Shown one piece after another: positions 6,614-13,425 of a stretch of DNA of 15,740 bases. Location: contig CAAEEB010000077.1 of the NCBI GenBank assembly GCA_900754745.1, positions 1 to 15,740 on the forward strand. Reading direction: 5' to 3'. The notes under the pieces are model-generated. The model searched no databases. It saw nothing but the letters and a program-made list of their open reading frames with translations, and had not been told where the DNA came from. The DNA comes from an uncultured Collinsella sp. GTDB taxonomy: Bacteria; Actinomycetota; Coriobacteriia; Coriobacteriales; Coriobacteriaceae. Both the position numbers and the translations under genes were made by a program. The number at the start of each line of letters is the position of its first letter. Within the stretch, counting starts at the first letter, position 1.

Positions 6614-7705
6614 ATGGATACTCTCAACGATTTGAACGAGCGCGTCGACGCCTTTGTCGGCACCAGTTCCTTCGACGCGCCTGCCGCGACTAACGACCAG
6701 GCCCCCATCGACGTTCCCGCCGAGGTTCACGAGGACATCGTCGCCTCGGTCGATTTTTCCGAGGTCGAGCTTGCAGACGAGTTCACCGAGCCCCAGGTAG
6801 CCGTGACCCCCAACGGACTGCTCCCCATGGAGCCGCTGCCCATCGACGGGCGCCTGCGCAAGGCGGCCCTCCGCATGCCCGACGAGATCGAGGAGGCCAG
6901 CGGCTTTACGCTCTTCGGTCGTCGCATCAAGTCGCTTATCTACACCACCGACGTCGCGGTCATCCGCAACTCCAACGCCGACGCCGTCTTTGCCGTTTAC
7001 CCCTTCACGCCACAGCCTGCCATTACGCAGGCGCTGCTGACCGTCGCCGAGTGCCCGGTCTTTGTAGGCGTGGGCGGCGGAACTACGACCGGTAAGCGCT
7101 CCGTACAGATGGCAGCCGTCTCCGAGATGCAGGGCGCGGCGGGCTGCGTGGTCAACTCCCCCGCTACTGCCGAGATGGTCGAGCACATCACCAACATCGC
7201 CGACATCCCCGTCATCGCCACGGTCGTACGTTGCGACGATGATGCGCATGCCAAGGTGCGCGCCGGAGCCAAGATCCTCAACATCGCGGCCGGCAAGAAC
7301 ACGCCGCAGGTCCTGCGCGAGCTGCGCGAGCACTATCCCAACCTGCCGCTCATCGCACCGGGCGGCAAGACGCCCGAGAGCATCCGCGAAACCATCGCCG
7401 CCGGCGCCAACGCCATCATCTGGACGCCGCCTTCGGCCCAGCAGCTGCAGACCGACATGATGCAGCGCTACCGTAAGATGAAAGAAGACGCGACGCCCGT
7501 CATCTCGCGCGACGATGTGCCCATTATCGACCAGGTTGCCGCCGCCGAGGTCAGTCAGGTCGAGAACATGAATCCCGACGTGCCGATTCCCGACGAGGTT
7601 ATCGAGCGCGTCGCTTCGATCCACGATCATATCGAGGAGCGTCGAGCCAACCGTGGACTCAAGCCGTCACTGCACGGCTTCTTCTTCCGCGGTAAAAAAT
7701 GCTAA
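6614..7705 (+). CDS. Phosphate-binding TIM-barrel protein of unknown function
   Basis: The 363-aa product has a central (beta/alpha)8-type core at about 82-290. Notable segments are FVGVGGGTTTGKRSVQMAA at 150-168, SEMQGAAGCVVNSPATAEMV at 170-189, DIPVIATVV 197-205, GAKILNIAAGKNTPQVLREL 218-237 and a late GG-containing phosphate-binding edge, APGGKTPESIRETIAAGANA (248-267). This resembles proteins usually annotated only as hydrolase or TIM-barrel protein in Firmicutes; the reaction is not known to me. About 80 acidic, low-complexity residues precede the core, and a tail of about 55 residues follows, ending FFFRGKKC. A candidate -10 (TAGAAT, 6599-6604) lies only 10 nt before the ATG and no good ribosome binding site is visible, so the mRNA may be nearly leaderless or the start misplaced. 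Confidence 0.75.
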   Translation: MDTLNDLNERVDAFVGTSSFDAPAATNDQAPIDVPAEVHEDIVASVDFSEVELADEFTEPQVAVTPNGLLPMEPLPIDGRLRKAALRMPDEIEEASGFTLFGRRIKSLIYTTDVAVIRNSNADAVFAVYPFTPQPAITQALLTVAECPVFVGVGGGTTTGKRSVQMAAVSEMQGAAGCVVNSPATAEMVEHITNIADIPVIATVVRCDDDAHAKVRAGAKILNIAAGKNTPQVLRELREHYPNLPLIAPGGKTPESIRETIAAGANAIIWTPPSAQQLQTDMMQRYRKMKEDATPVISRDDVPIIDQVAAAEVSQVENMNPDVPIPDEVIERVASIHDHIEERRANRGLKPSLHGFFFRGKKC

Positions 7706-7712
7706 CCGCACC

Positions 7713-7756
7713 AACAAGGCCCGCCCCACTAACGTGAGACGGGCCTTGTTGTGTTT
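7713..7756 (+). terminator. Intrinsic terminator after the TIM-barrel gene
   Basis: AACAAGGCCCG (7713-7723) pairs perfectly with CGGGCCTTGTT (7740-7750) around a 16-base loop, then GTGTTT follows. It lies 8 nt after the TIM-barrel stop and 31 nt before the convergent degV stop, so it may serve both genes. The plus-strand tail is the more U-rich. Confidence 0.72.
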
Positions 7757-7786
7757 GAGGGACCGCGCAGCAACGTTGTGGGACAA

Positions 7787-8677
7787 TTAGTCCACGCGCT
7801 TGTCGCCCATAAAGAAGAGCGCCACCGTGCCAGGTCCGGTGTGCGAACCGATCAGAGCACCGATATTGTTGATCTCAATCTTGCCTTTGAGCTGCGGAAC
7901 TTGTTCCTCAATCAGCGCCGCAACGGCCTCAGCGTCCTCGCGGCACGCCGAATGGGACAAGACGCACTTACCCGAATAATCCGCACCGTCCTGCACATGT
8001 GCCATCATGGTCTTAGCCATCTCTGAAATCGCGCGCTTCTTAGTGCGAATCTTCTCACGTGGCGACAGCCCACCTTCGCAATCGACCGTCATAAGCGGGC
8101 AAATCTTAAGCGCCGTGCCGATAATCGCGCTCGCGGCCGAAATACGACCGCCGCGCAGGTAGCTCGACAGATCGGTCGAGAAGAACCAGTGGTGCAGGTT
8201 GAGTTTATGCTCCTCAATCCAAGCGGCCGTCTCGTCGAGCGAAGCGCCGCTATCGCGCACGTCGGCGGCATATTCCAGCAATAGGCCAAAGCCCGAAGAC
8301 GCCGCCAACGAATCGATAACGCGCACCTTGCCGCCCTGAGGATAGCGATCCGCGAGCATCTGTGCCGCAACGCAGGCCGATCCATACGTGCCCGAAATAC
8401 CCGACGACAACGCCAGGTGCAGCACGTCTTTACCCTCGGCAACAAACGGCTCCCAAAACTCCTCGTACTCACCCACGCTCACCTGAGACGTCTTGGGCAT
8501 GGCGCCCGCGGCAATCTGGGCAAAAAACTCGTCCGGCGTAATCGACTGATACAGATCGTCCGTATAGACAACATCGTCGATCTCGTAATGAAAACACACG
8601 ACAGGGATATTGCGCGACGCAAAGAACTCACGGGTTCGGTCGGCGGCGGATTCACAGGTCAGGACAAAATCACTCAT
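7787..8677 (-). CDS. DegV family fatty-acid-binding protein
   Basis: DegV proteins bind a single fatty acid; some act as FakB partners that present exogenous fatty acids to the kinase FakA. The 296-aa length is typical (about 280-300). Family marks are TSQVS at 63-67, LALSSGISGTYGSA 88-101, VIDSLAASSGFG 120-131, YLRGGRISAASA 173-184 and IGSHTGPGTVAL 276-287. FakA is not in this window, so a FakB role is inference. The start ATG 8677 has AAGGAG 6 nt upstream. A candidate extended -10 promoter lies at 8706-8716 on the same strand, giving a leader of about 20 nt. Confidence 0.93.
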   Translation of the reverse strand: MSDFVLTCESAADRTREFFASRNIPVVCFHYEIDDVVYTDDLYQSITPDEFFAQIAAGAMPKTSQVSVGEYEEFWEPFVAEGKDVLHLALSSGISGTYGSACVAAQMLADRYPQGGKVRVIDSLAASSGFGLLLEYAADVRDSGASLDETAAWIEEHKLNLHHWFFSTDLSSYLRGGRISAASAIIGTALKICPLMTVDCEGGLSPREKIRTKKRAISEMAKTMMAHVQDGADYSGKCVLSHSACREDAEAVAALIEEQVPQLKGKIEINNIGALIGSHTGPGTVALFFMGDKRVD

Positions 8678-8705
8678 ATGAGGCTCCTTAAGTATTGCTG
8701 CGCAA

Positions 8706-8716
8706 ATTATCGCACA
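8706..8716 (-). promoter_or_regulatory. Candidate extended -10 promoter for degV
   Basis: Read on the minus strand this is TGTGCGATAAT, a TGn-extended -10 (GATAAT) with no good -35. It sits about 28 nt before the degV start codon. The same 11-mer is present upstream of the MetRS-like gene at 2729-2739. Confidence 0.4.
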
Positions 8717-8867
8717 GCAAGCCTAAATACGATACAAACGTCCACTATTTACCAATTCGAACCATTTGCATTGAATATCTTTATCATGAACATCCCCATC
8801 CCCGCCATGGGCCAACATGGGCAAAATCACCCCCTTCGTCTCCACTTAACCGACACATCAACCTCAA

Positions 8868-8923
8868 CTAAATCGATTTAGCAAACCGTTCAGCTGACAA
8901 TTCAGCCGCCGGCGCTAAATCGA
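8868..8923. promoter_or_regulatory. Operator-like palindrome and half-site upstream of fbp
   Basis: CTAAATCGATTTAG at 8868-8881 is a perfect 14-bp palindrome. A matching half, CTAAATCGA, recurs at 8915-8923, with a start-to-start distance of 47 bp. A weak promoter-like pair, CTGACA (8894-8899) and TAAATC (8916-8921, spacer 16), would put the half-site over the -10. This fits a regulated promoter for fbp, but the regulator is unknown. The rest of the 320-bp gap 8678-8997 holds the degV promoter candidate, a tandem CATGGGC(C/A)A(A) direct repeat at 8806-8825, and the hairpin at 8940-8970; I see no gene or known riboswitch in it. Confidence 0.45.
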
Positions 8924-8939
8924 AACAAACCCGGCGCAT

Positions 8940-8970
8940 ACTGATAAACGCTCAACATTGCTTTATCAGT
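8940..8970 (+). other. Inverted repeat in the fbp leader
   Basis: ACTGATAAA (8940-8948) and TTTATCAGT (8962-8970) are perfect 9-bp complements separated by 13 bases, ending 27 nt before the fbp ATG and followed by TTT. It could be a leader hairpin that affects fbp expression or another operator; the short A/T-rich stem would make a weak terminator. Confidence 0.45.
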
Positions 8971-8997
8971 TTTACCAACCCCATCGGAAGGTGTTTC

Positions 8998-10914
8998 ATG
9001 GTCGCATTCGATCGCAATCCGCAAGACTACAAGTATCTGCGTCTGCTATCGAGACAGTTCCCCACCGAGCAATCCGCGTTTACCGAGATCATCAATCTCT
9101 CGGCCATTCTCAACCTGCCCAAAGGCACCGAGCATTTTATGAGCGACGTGCACGGCGAGTACGAAGCCTTTATGCACATCCTCAACAACTGCTCGGGCGT
9201 CGTGCGCGAACATGTCGACGAGATCTTTGGCGACACGCTCACCTTTGACGAAAAGGGCGAGCTGTGCACGCTTATCTACTACCCGCGCGAGAAGATCGAG
9301 CTGGTCCGCAGCCGGCGCGAGGACTCGCCCACCTGGTACAAGACCATGCTCGACCAGCTCATTGTGGTCGCCCGCTCGCTTTCGAGCCGCTATACCCGCT
9401 CCAAGGTGCGTAAGGCCATCCCGCGCGATTACGCCTACATCATCGACGAGTTGCTGCACACGCATCCGGACGAGAACAACTATCGCGTGCGCTATCACGA
9501 GCGCATCGTTGAGTCCATCCTAGAGACCGCCAGCGCCGACGACTTTATCGAGTCGCTCGCCTCGCTCATCAAGCGCCTGGCCGTCGATCACTTGCACCTG
9601 GTGGGCGATATCTTCGACCGCGGCGGCGGTGCGGCCAAGATTATGGACCGCCTGCTCACCTACCATTCGCTCGACATTCAGTGGGGCAACCACGACCTGC
9701 TGTGGATGGGCGCCGCCGCCGGCGAGCCCGCCTGCATCGCCACGGTGCTGCGCAACAACCTGCGCTACGACAATTACGAGATCCTTGAGAACGACTACGG
9801 CATCTCGCTGCGCGAGCTTGTCGCCTTTGCCGATGCCACCTATACCGCCGGTGAGCCCATCAGCCCGCTGATTAAAGCCATCAACGTCCTGCTCTTTAAG
9901 CTCGAGGGCCAGATTATCCAGCGCCACCCCGAGTTCGACATGACCGACCGCCTGCTGCTCGACAAGATCGATCACGACGCCGGCACAGTCACGCTTGCCG
10001 ACGGCAGCGTGTGGCCGCTCACGACCAACGACTTCCCCACCGTCGACCCGACGGACCCCTACATGCTCACGCCCCAGGAGCAACACATCATCGACAAGCT
10101 CGTGTCCGAGTTTGTCACCGCCGACCACCTGCATCGCCATATCGATTTCCTCTACACCCACGGCTCGATGTACAAGGTCACCAACGGCAATCTGCTGTTC
10201 CATGGCTGCGTGCCGCTCAACGAGGATGGTACCTTTAGCAGCATGAACTGCCTGGGCACCTGGCACGCAGGCCGCGATTATCTCGATTTTTGCGACCATA
10301 TCGCCCGCCGCGCCTGGCGCGTGGGCGACCGCGACGCCCTCGACTGGATGTGGTACCTGTGGATCGGCTTTAACTCACCCGCCAGCGGGCGCCTGGTGCG
10401 TACCTTTGAACGCGCTTATATCGCCGATAAGAGCACCTGGGTCGAGCCGATGGACCCGTACTTTACGCTTACCAAGTCGCCCTCGGTCTGCGACGACATC
10501 ATGCGCGAGTTCGGCGTTGCCCCCATGGCATGTTCGCCGACGGGGCACATCATCAACGGCCATACGCCCGTCAAGACCACCAAGGGCGAGCAGCCCATCC
10601 GCGCCGAGGGCAAGCTGCTGGTCATCGACGGCGGCTTCTGTCGCGCCTACCACCCCAAAACGGGCATTGCCGGCTACACGCTTATCTCCAGTTCTCGCGG
10701 ATGTCGTCTTAAGTCTCATCAAGCCTTTACCACGGTTGCCGAAGCACTTACCCGCAATGTAGACATCGAGAGCGAGACCAACCGCTTTGACGAGGCCGAC
10801 CGCCGCCGCATGGTGAGCGACACCGATACCGGTGCCAAGATCCGCAGCCAGATCCAGGACCTTCGCCAACTGCTCGATGCATATAGAAACGGTGCTATCG
10901 AGGAGCGCGCCTAG
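8998..10914 (+). CDS. fbp: Fructose-1,6-bisphosphatase class III
   Basis: Hydrolyses fructose-1,6-bisphosphate to fructose-6-phosphate, the committed step of gluconeogenesis, in the cytoplasm. The 638-aa product is the size of the Firmicutes-type class III enzyme (B. subtilis about 670). It carries the calcineurin-like metallophosphatase metal motifs in order: SDVHGEYEAF from 49, GDIFDRGG near 203-210, WGNHDLLWMG near 229-238 and GHTPVKTTKGE near 521-531. After these comes VIDGGFCRAYHPKTGIAGYT. Start ATG 8998 has GGAAGG six bases upstream. It has its own leader with a palindrome and hairpin, and is followed 78 nt later by gtrA-like gene 1 after a structured spacer. The gene is intact. Confidence 0.96.
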   Translation: MVAFDRNPQDYKYLRLLSRQFPTEQSAFTEIINLSAILNLPKGTEHFMSDVHGEYEAFMHILNNCSGVVREHVDEIFGDTLTFDEKGELCTLIYYPREKIELVRSRREDSPTWYKTMLDQLIVVARSLSSRYTRSKVRKAIPRDYAYIIDELLHTHPDENNYRVRYHERIVESILETASADDFIESLASLIKRLAVDHLHLVGDIFDRGGGAAKIMDRLLTYHSLDIQWGNHDLLWMGAAAGEPACIATVLRNNLRYDNYEILENDYGISLRELVAFADATYTAGEPISPLIKAINVLLFKLEGQIIQRHPEFDMTDRLLLDKIDHDAGTVTLADGSVWPLTTNDFPTVDPTDPYMLTPQEQHIIDKLVSEFVTADHLHRHIDFLYTHGSMYKVTNGNLLFHGCVPLNEDGTFSSMNCLGTWHAGRDYLDFCDHIARRAWRVGDRDALDWMWYLWIGFNSPASGRLVRTFERAYIADKSTWVEPMDPYFTLTKSPSVCDDIMREFGVAPMACSPTGHIINGHTPVKTTKGEQPIRAEGKLLVIDGGFCRAYHPKTGIAGYTLISSSRGCRLKSHQAFTTVAEALTRNVDIESETNRFDEADRRRMVSDTDTGAKIRSQIQDLRQLLDAYRNGAIEERA

Positions 10915-10920
10915 CTCCAC

Positions 10921-10963
10921 CCGTGGGGATTGGCTAAACTTGCTGAGTTTGTCATCCCCACGG
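10921..10963 (+). other. Nested hairpin between fbp and the first GtrA gene
   Basis: CCGTGGGGAT (10921-10930) pairs perfectly with ATCCCCACGG (10954-10963). Inside the loop AAACT (10936-10940) can pair with AGTTT (10946-10950). The palindrome GCGCCGCGGCGC follows directly at 10964-10975. No U-run follows, so this may be a weak terminator, an RNA-stability element, or an element controlling translation of the next gene. Confidence 0.45.
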
Positions 10964-10992
10964 CGCCGCGGCGCCACCCTAAGGCAGGTACC

Positions 10993-11388
10993 ATGCAAAA
11001 GCTCCTTGCGCAGATCATGAAGTTTGGCGTTGTCGGCGTCGTCGCCACGGTCATCGACTTTGGCATCATGAATCTGCTCCACTACGGTCTGGGCCTCAAT
11101 ATCCTGATCGCCAATACCAGCGGCTTTATCGTCTCGCTCATCTTTAACTACGTCGCGAGCATGAAGTACGTGTTTGCGCACAAGGAGGGCATGAGCCGCC
11201 GCCGCGAGTTCATTATCTTTGTCGTGCTGTCCGTAATCGGCCTGGCGCTCAACGACGGTATCGTGCTAGCGCTCAATGCCGGCCTGGGGCTCGAGGCCAA
11301 TATCGCCAAGATTTGCGCCACCGCGCTTGTTATGGTCTACAACTTTGTGACCCGAAAGATCTTCCTGGAGGGCGACGAGACCAAGTAG
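10993..11388 (+). CDS. GtrA family membrane protein (copy 1)
   Basis: GtrA-like proteins are small four-helix membrane proteins, thought to move polyprenyl-phosphate-linked sugars across the membrane for cell-surface glycosylation. The 131-aa product has the family pattern: KFGVVGVVATVIDFGIMNLL (helix 1), ANTSGFIVSLIFNYVASMKY (helix 2, with the conserved FNY and KYVF), EFIIFVVLSVIGLALNDGIV (helix 3) and AKICATALVMVYNFVTRKIF (helix 4). The ATG at 10993 is chosen, with an AAGGCAGG-like ribosome binding site. A TTG at 10930 lies inside the hairpin and would add a non-family leader. No glycosyltransferase partner is next to it. Confidence 0.88.
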   Translation: MQKLLAQIMKFGVVGVVATVIDFGIMNLLHYGLGLNILIANTSGFIVSLIFNYVASMKYVFAHKEGMSRRREFIIFVVLSVIGLALNDGIVLALNAGLGLEANIAKICATALVMVYNFVTRKIFLEGDETK

Positions 11389-11412
11389 CTCGACCTCCTC
11401 CTTGCACTACGG

Positions 11413-11470
11413 GGCCCACGGACGGCGCGCGTCGAACGCTACGTTGTTCGTGGGCCTTGCTCGTTTACGG
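11413..11470 (+). terminator. Candidate terminator after GtrA copy 1
   Basis: GGCCCACG (11413-11420) pairs with CGTGGGCC (11449-11456) around a long loop, followed by TTGCTCGTTTACGG, which is only moderately T-rich. It begins 25 nt after the stop of GtrA copy 1. The rest of the 219-bp gap to the second copy shows repeated TTGCAA-like bases and A/T-rich sequence suitable for a promoter, but no convincing -35/-10 pair. Confidence 0.4.
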
Positions 11471-11607
11471 AAGGATTTACAACGTTTGCGGATTGTCTCT
11501 TGCAAATTTGGCGAGTTCGTATAGTTCTTGGCAAAGCCCTTACGTTTCCCTTGCAAAAGCTCTAAAGTATCCTCTGCTCGATTCATCAACGCATTGGATG
11601 TGATTAC

Positions 11608-12012
11608 GTGCGCAAGGCACTGGCACAACCTCATACCAAGCAGTTCCTCAAGTTCGCTGTCGTGGGTCTTATCTCCTTTGGCATCGACTGGGGCATGCTC
11701 ATTGCGCTCGTCGAGCTGTTCCATCTCGACTTTTTGATGAGCACCACGATCTCGTTTATCACGTCCGTCGTGGTCAACTACTGGCTCAGCATGAAGTACG
11801 TGTTCGACCACCGCGAGGGCATGAGCCGCAAGCGCGAGTTCACGATCTTCACCATCCTGTCGGTGATTGGTTTGGGCCTCAACGACCTGTACATGTTTGT
11901 GGGCGTCACGTTTTTGAGCATCGGCTACCAGGCCATGAAGGCCATCGCCACGTTCTTGGTCACCTGGTACAACTACTTTAGCCGTCGCCTTTTCCTCGAG
12001 GGCGCGCAGTAG
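11608..12012 (+). CDS. GtrA family membrane protein (copy 2)
   Basis: This is the second 134-aa GtrA protein and a clear paralogue of the gene at 10993. Both share MKYVF, EGMSR(R/K)REF, a LSVIGL(A/G)LND stretch, a short loop, and a final (T/S)RKIF/RRLFLEG helix end. Four hydrophobic helices lie at about 14-33, 41-61, 77-96 and 101-121. GTG at 11608 is the start that gives the family N-terminus; only a weak GGATG lies upstream. Unlike the first copy it is followed by a strong terminator, so the pair ends the core-gene region. Substrate is unknown. Confidence 0.88.
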   Translation: MRKALAQPHTKQFLKFAVVGLISFGIDWGMLIALVELFHLDFLMSTTISFITSVVVNYWLSMKYVFDHREGMSRKREFTIFTILSVIGLGLNDLYMFVGVTFLSIGYQAMKAIATFLVTWYNYFSRRLFLEGAQ

Positions 12013-12041
12013 CAGTCAGTCAGACATACCCTTGCATTCGC

Positions 12042-12078
12042 AACCGGCTGGAATTCCCATTCCAGCCGGTTTTTATTT
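12042..12078 (+). terminator. Strong intrinsic terminator after GtrA copy 2
   Basis: AACCGGCTGGAAT (12042-12054) pairs perfectly with ATTCCAGCCGGTT (12059-12071) around a TCCC loop, followed by TTTATTT. This is a canonical Rho-independent terminator, 29 nt after the stop codon, and marks the right end of the intact core genes. Confidence 0.9.
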
Positions 12079-12126
12079 GCCGAGCCTGCCGAGGAAAGCG
12101 TACGAGGCGAGCCACAACGCCGGAAT

Positions 12127-12350
12127 GGGACGCAGTTTCCCCAGGGGCGCCGTTCCGGAAACTGTATCCCAGATTGCACCCTCTGAGTGTGACACAGTTT
12201 CCGCAACGCCGTCCTAGCGGAAAGCATGTCCCAGAATCGGTCAGCAGAACTGGACACAGTTTCCAGATGAGCCCCATGCGGAAAGTCCATCCCGGAATGA
12301 GCCCTCAAAGCGGAACACGCTTTCCGAAACCCGCCCCATCGGGAAACTGG
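12127..12350. repeat. Four degenerate ~62-bp tandem hairpin units
   Basis: The block CAGTTTCC (CGCTTTCC in the last unit) recurs at 12133, 12195, 12257 and 12318, a period of 61-62 bp. Each is followed about 22 bases later by GGAAA(C/G), so every unit can fold as a hairpin of about 44 nt. The clearest is 12127-12170, where GGGACGCAGTTTCC faces GGAAACTGTATCCC with 12 of 14 pairs. The units are separated by linkers of about 18 nt that also look alike (AGAAT or GGAAT followed by GxCCCTCxxAG). A faint fifth unit may precede at about 12095-12126. No gene lies in 12079-12399; the remaining bases hold only this array and the palindrome at 12370. Confidence 0.75.
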
Positions 12351-12369
12351 GGACCTCGGACAAAATCTC

Positions 12370-12386
12370 GGACCCAATTTGGGTCC
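12370..12386. repeat. 17-base palindrome before the transposase fragment
   Basis: GGACCCAATTTGGGTCC is an 8-bp perfect inverted repeat around one T. It lies between the hairpin array and a strong Shine-Dalgarno sequence (AGGAGG, 12387-12392). It may be a transposase-binding site or operator of the truncated gene that starts at 12400. Confidence 0.5.
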
Positions 12387-12399
12387 AGGAGGGAGTCCG

Positions 12400-12815
12400 A
12401 TGCATACGAAAGAGGGGCGCGAAGGGATTATCTGGGAGTTCCACCGGAGCGACCTGTCCGCCCCCGCCGCCTGCAGGAGCCTGCCGCTTTTCCCGAACAA
12501 GGACAACCTGCATGCTTGGCTCAAGCTGGAGGAGGCGGGCAAGCTGACCGCCTGCGAGATGCCCGGCCGGGCGGAGCGCATGCACTGCTCGCACGGCGAG
12601 GGCAGCCCCGCGTTCGCCGCGAGGCGCGCGGGTGCCGCGCCCGCCTCCCCGCGGAGGCGTCGAGCCGAAGGGGGCGCGGGCAAAATGAAGAGGACCGGGC
12701 GCGGAGGGGCCGGTGGCGCGGCACCCGAGCAGACGGAATGGCGGGGACTGGGGCCTGGAGGGGCTTCCGGACGACCCCGCCGAGCGCGCCCGCGTGGCCG
12801 AGGTCAGGCTCGACG
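12400..12815 (+). pseudogene. Truncated transposase N-terminus with HTH-like region (IS3 OrfA-like)
   Basis: ATG at 12400 has the strong ribosome binding site AGGAGG seven bases upstream. The first ~70 residues (LSAPAACRSLPLFPNKDNLH, then AWLKLEEAGKL and GRAERMHCSHGEG) read like the helix-turn-helix region of an IS3-type OrfA. After about 12600 the frame degrades into Arg/Ala/Gly-rich sequence. A sensible reading seems to resume in another frame from about 12740 (WGLEGLPDDPAERARVAEVR), implying at least one frameshift. The reading is cut at about 12810, where it meets the IS21 fragment tail to tail. Without a search the family is a moderate-confidence guess; a standalone DNA-binding gene is the alternative. 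Confidence 0.45.
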
Positions 12816-13292
12816 ACGTTGGAGTACGGGAAGGACAGCACGAAGAAGCTCAGGCGGGTGCGGACGCCGGAAACGTAGAGATCGGCCTCGCCGAAGTCGG
12901 CCTGGGCCCGGCCGGGCTCCCACACCAGGTCGAGGAACCGCTCGCCCTGGGAGCGGTCCCGCCTCCTCAGCTCGGCGACGTAGCGGCCGACGGTGGACTC
13001 GCTGACGTCGGCGCCGTGCTCGTCGACCAGCCTGCGCCATATGCGCCTGGCGGTGTGTCGCTGCTTGCGCCAGTCCAGGCGTCGTCCTCGAGCTATTGGC
13101 GGATGACGGGCTTGTACGGGTCGGCTTGCTCGGGGCGCTCCTCGTCGCGGGCGGCCTCGGGGATAAGTCGTCTTGGGCGAGGTACTTGTAGACGGTGTCG
13201 CGCGATACGCCGTTCATCTTGGCGATATCCGAGATGCTGAACCCGTCTCGGCGCTGCTGACGTATAGAATTGACGGTGGACATGTTGATCAT
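12808..13292 (-). pseudogene. istA: IS21-family transposase IstA, decayed and truncated
   Basis: IstA is the DDE transposase of IS21 elements. The N-terminal HTH is clear from ATG 13292 or 13283 (DGFSISDIAKMNGVSRDTVY, then KYLAQDDL). The reading then shifts frame near 13165 into EARDEERPEQADPYKPVIRQ and hits a TAG at 13093-13095 where family members would continue, probably W to stop. A second shift near 13075 restores RKQRHTARRIWRRLVDEHGA and then VWEPGRAQADFGEADLYV, the PGEAQVDFGE-like start of the catalytic core, ending at about FVLSFPYSNV near 12812. The rest of the core and the partner istB are absent. The gene cannot make an active transposase. Confidence 0.85.
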
Positions 13293-13422
13293 TGCCTTTC
13301 CTGCCTTTCTGAGTAGAAACCGAAGCATCTATCAGATTAGGCACCTTCGAAGGCAATCGGCATATCTTTGCGTTTAGCGTCGAAAACCTGCTGCCGAAAG
13401 TGTCGACGCTTATTTGACTACA
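12808..13422 (-). mobile_element. IS21-family element remnant with one terminal end
   Basis: Besides the istA fragment, the 5' non-coding end is kept. AGCGTCGA (13376-13383) and TCGACGCT (13403-13410) form an inverted pair, and the sequence up to about 13422 reads from outside on the minus strand as TGTAGTCAAATAAGCGTCGA, a TGT-starting end as usual for IS21 elements. This terminus abuts the IS110 coding remnant, which suggests the element inserted into or next to that gene; the other end is lost. Confidence 0.65.
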
Positions 13423-13425
13423 CAC

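Noticed and set aside
6512..7630. Minus-strand open frame opposite the TIM-barrel gene
   Set aside because: Gly/Asp/Val/Arg-rich shadow without domain; the plus frame has conserved barrel motifs.
8678..8997. Riboswitch or small RNA gene between degV and fbp
   Set aside because: Only short palindromes and one hairpin are visible; no known riboswitch core or terminator-antiterminator pair could be recognised.
9520..10299. Minus-strand open frame inside fbp
   Set aside because: Antisense shadow of the metallophosphatase core; no independent signals.
12127..12350. CRISPR array
   Set aside because: Units are not identical, each unit is itself a hairpin with similar linkers, and no cas genes are near.
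13093..13095. TAG in istA as a recoded (pyrrolysine or suppressed) codon
   Set aside because: Two frameshifts and a missing 3' half show simple decay of the gene.
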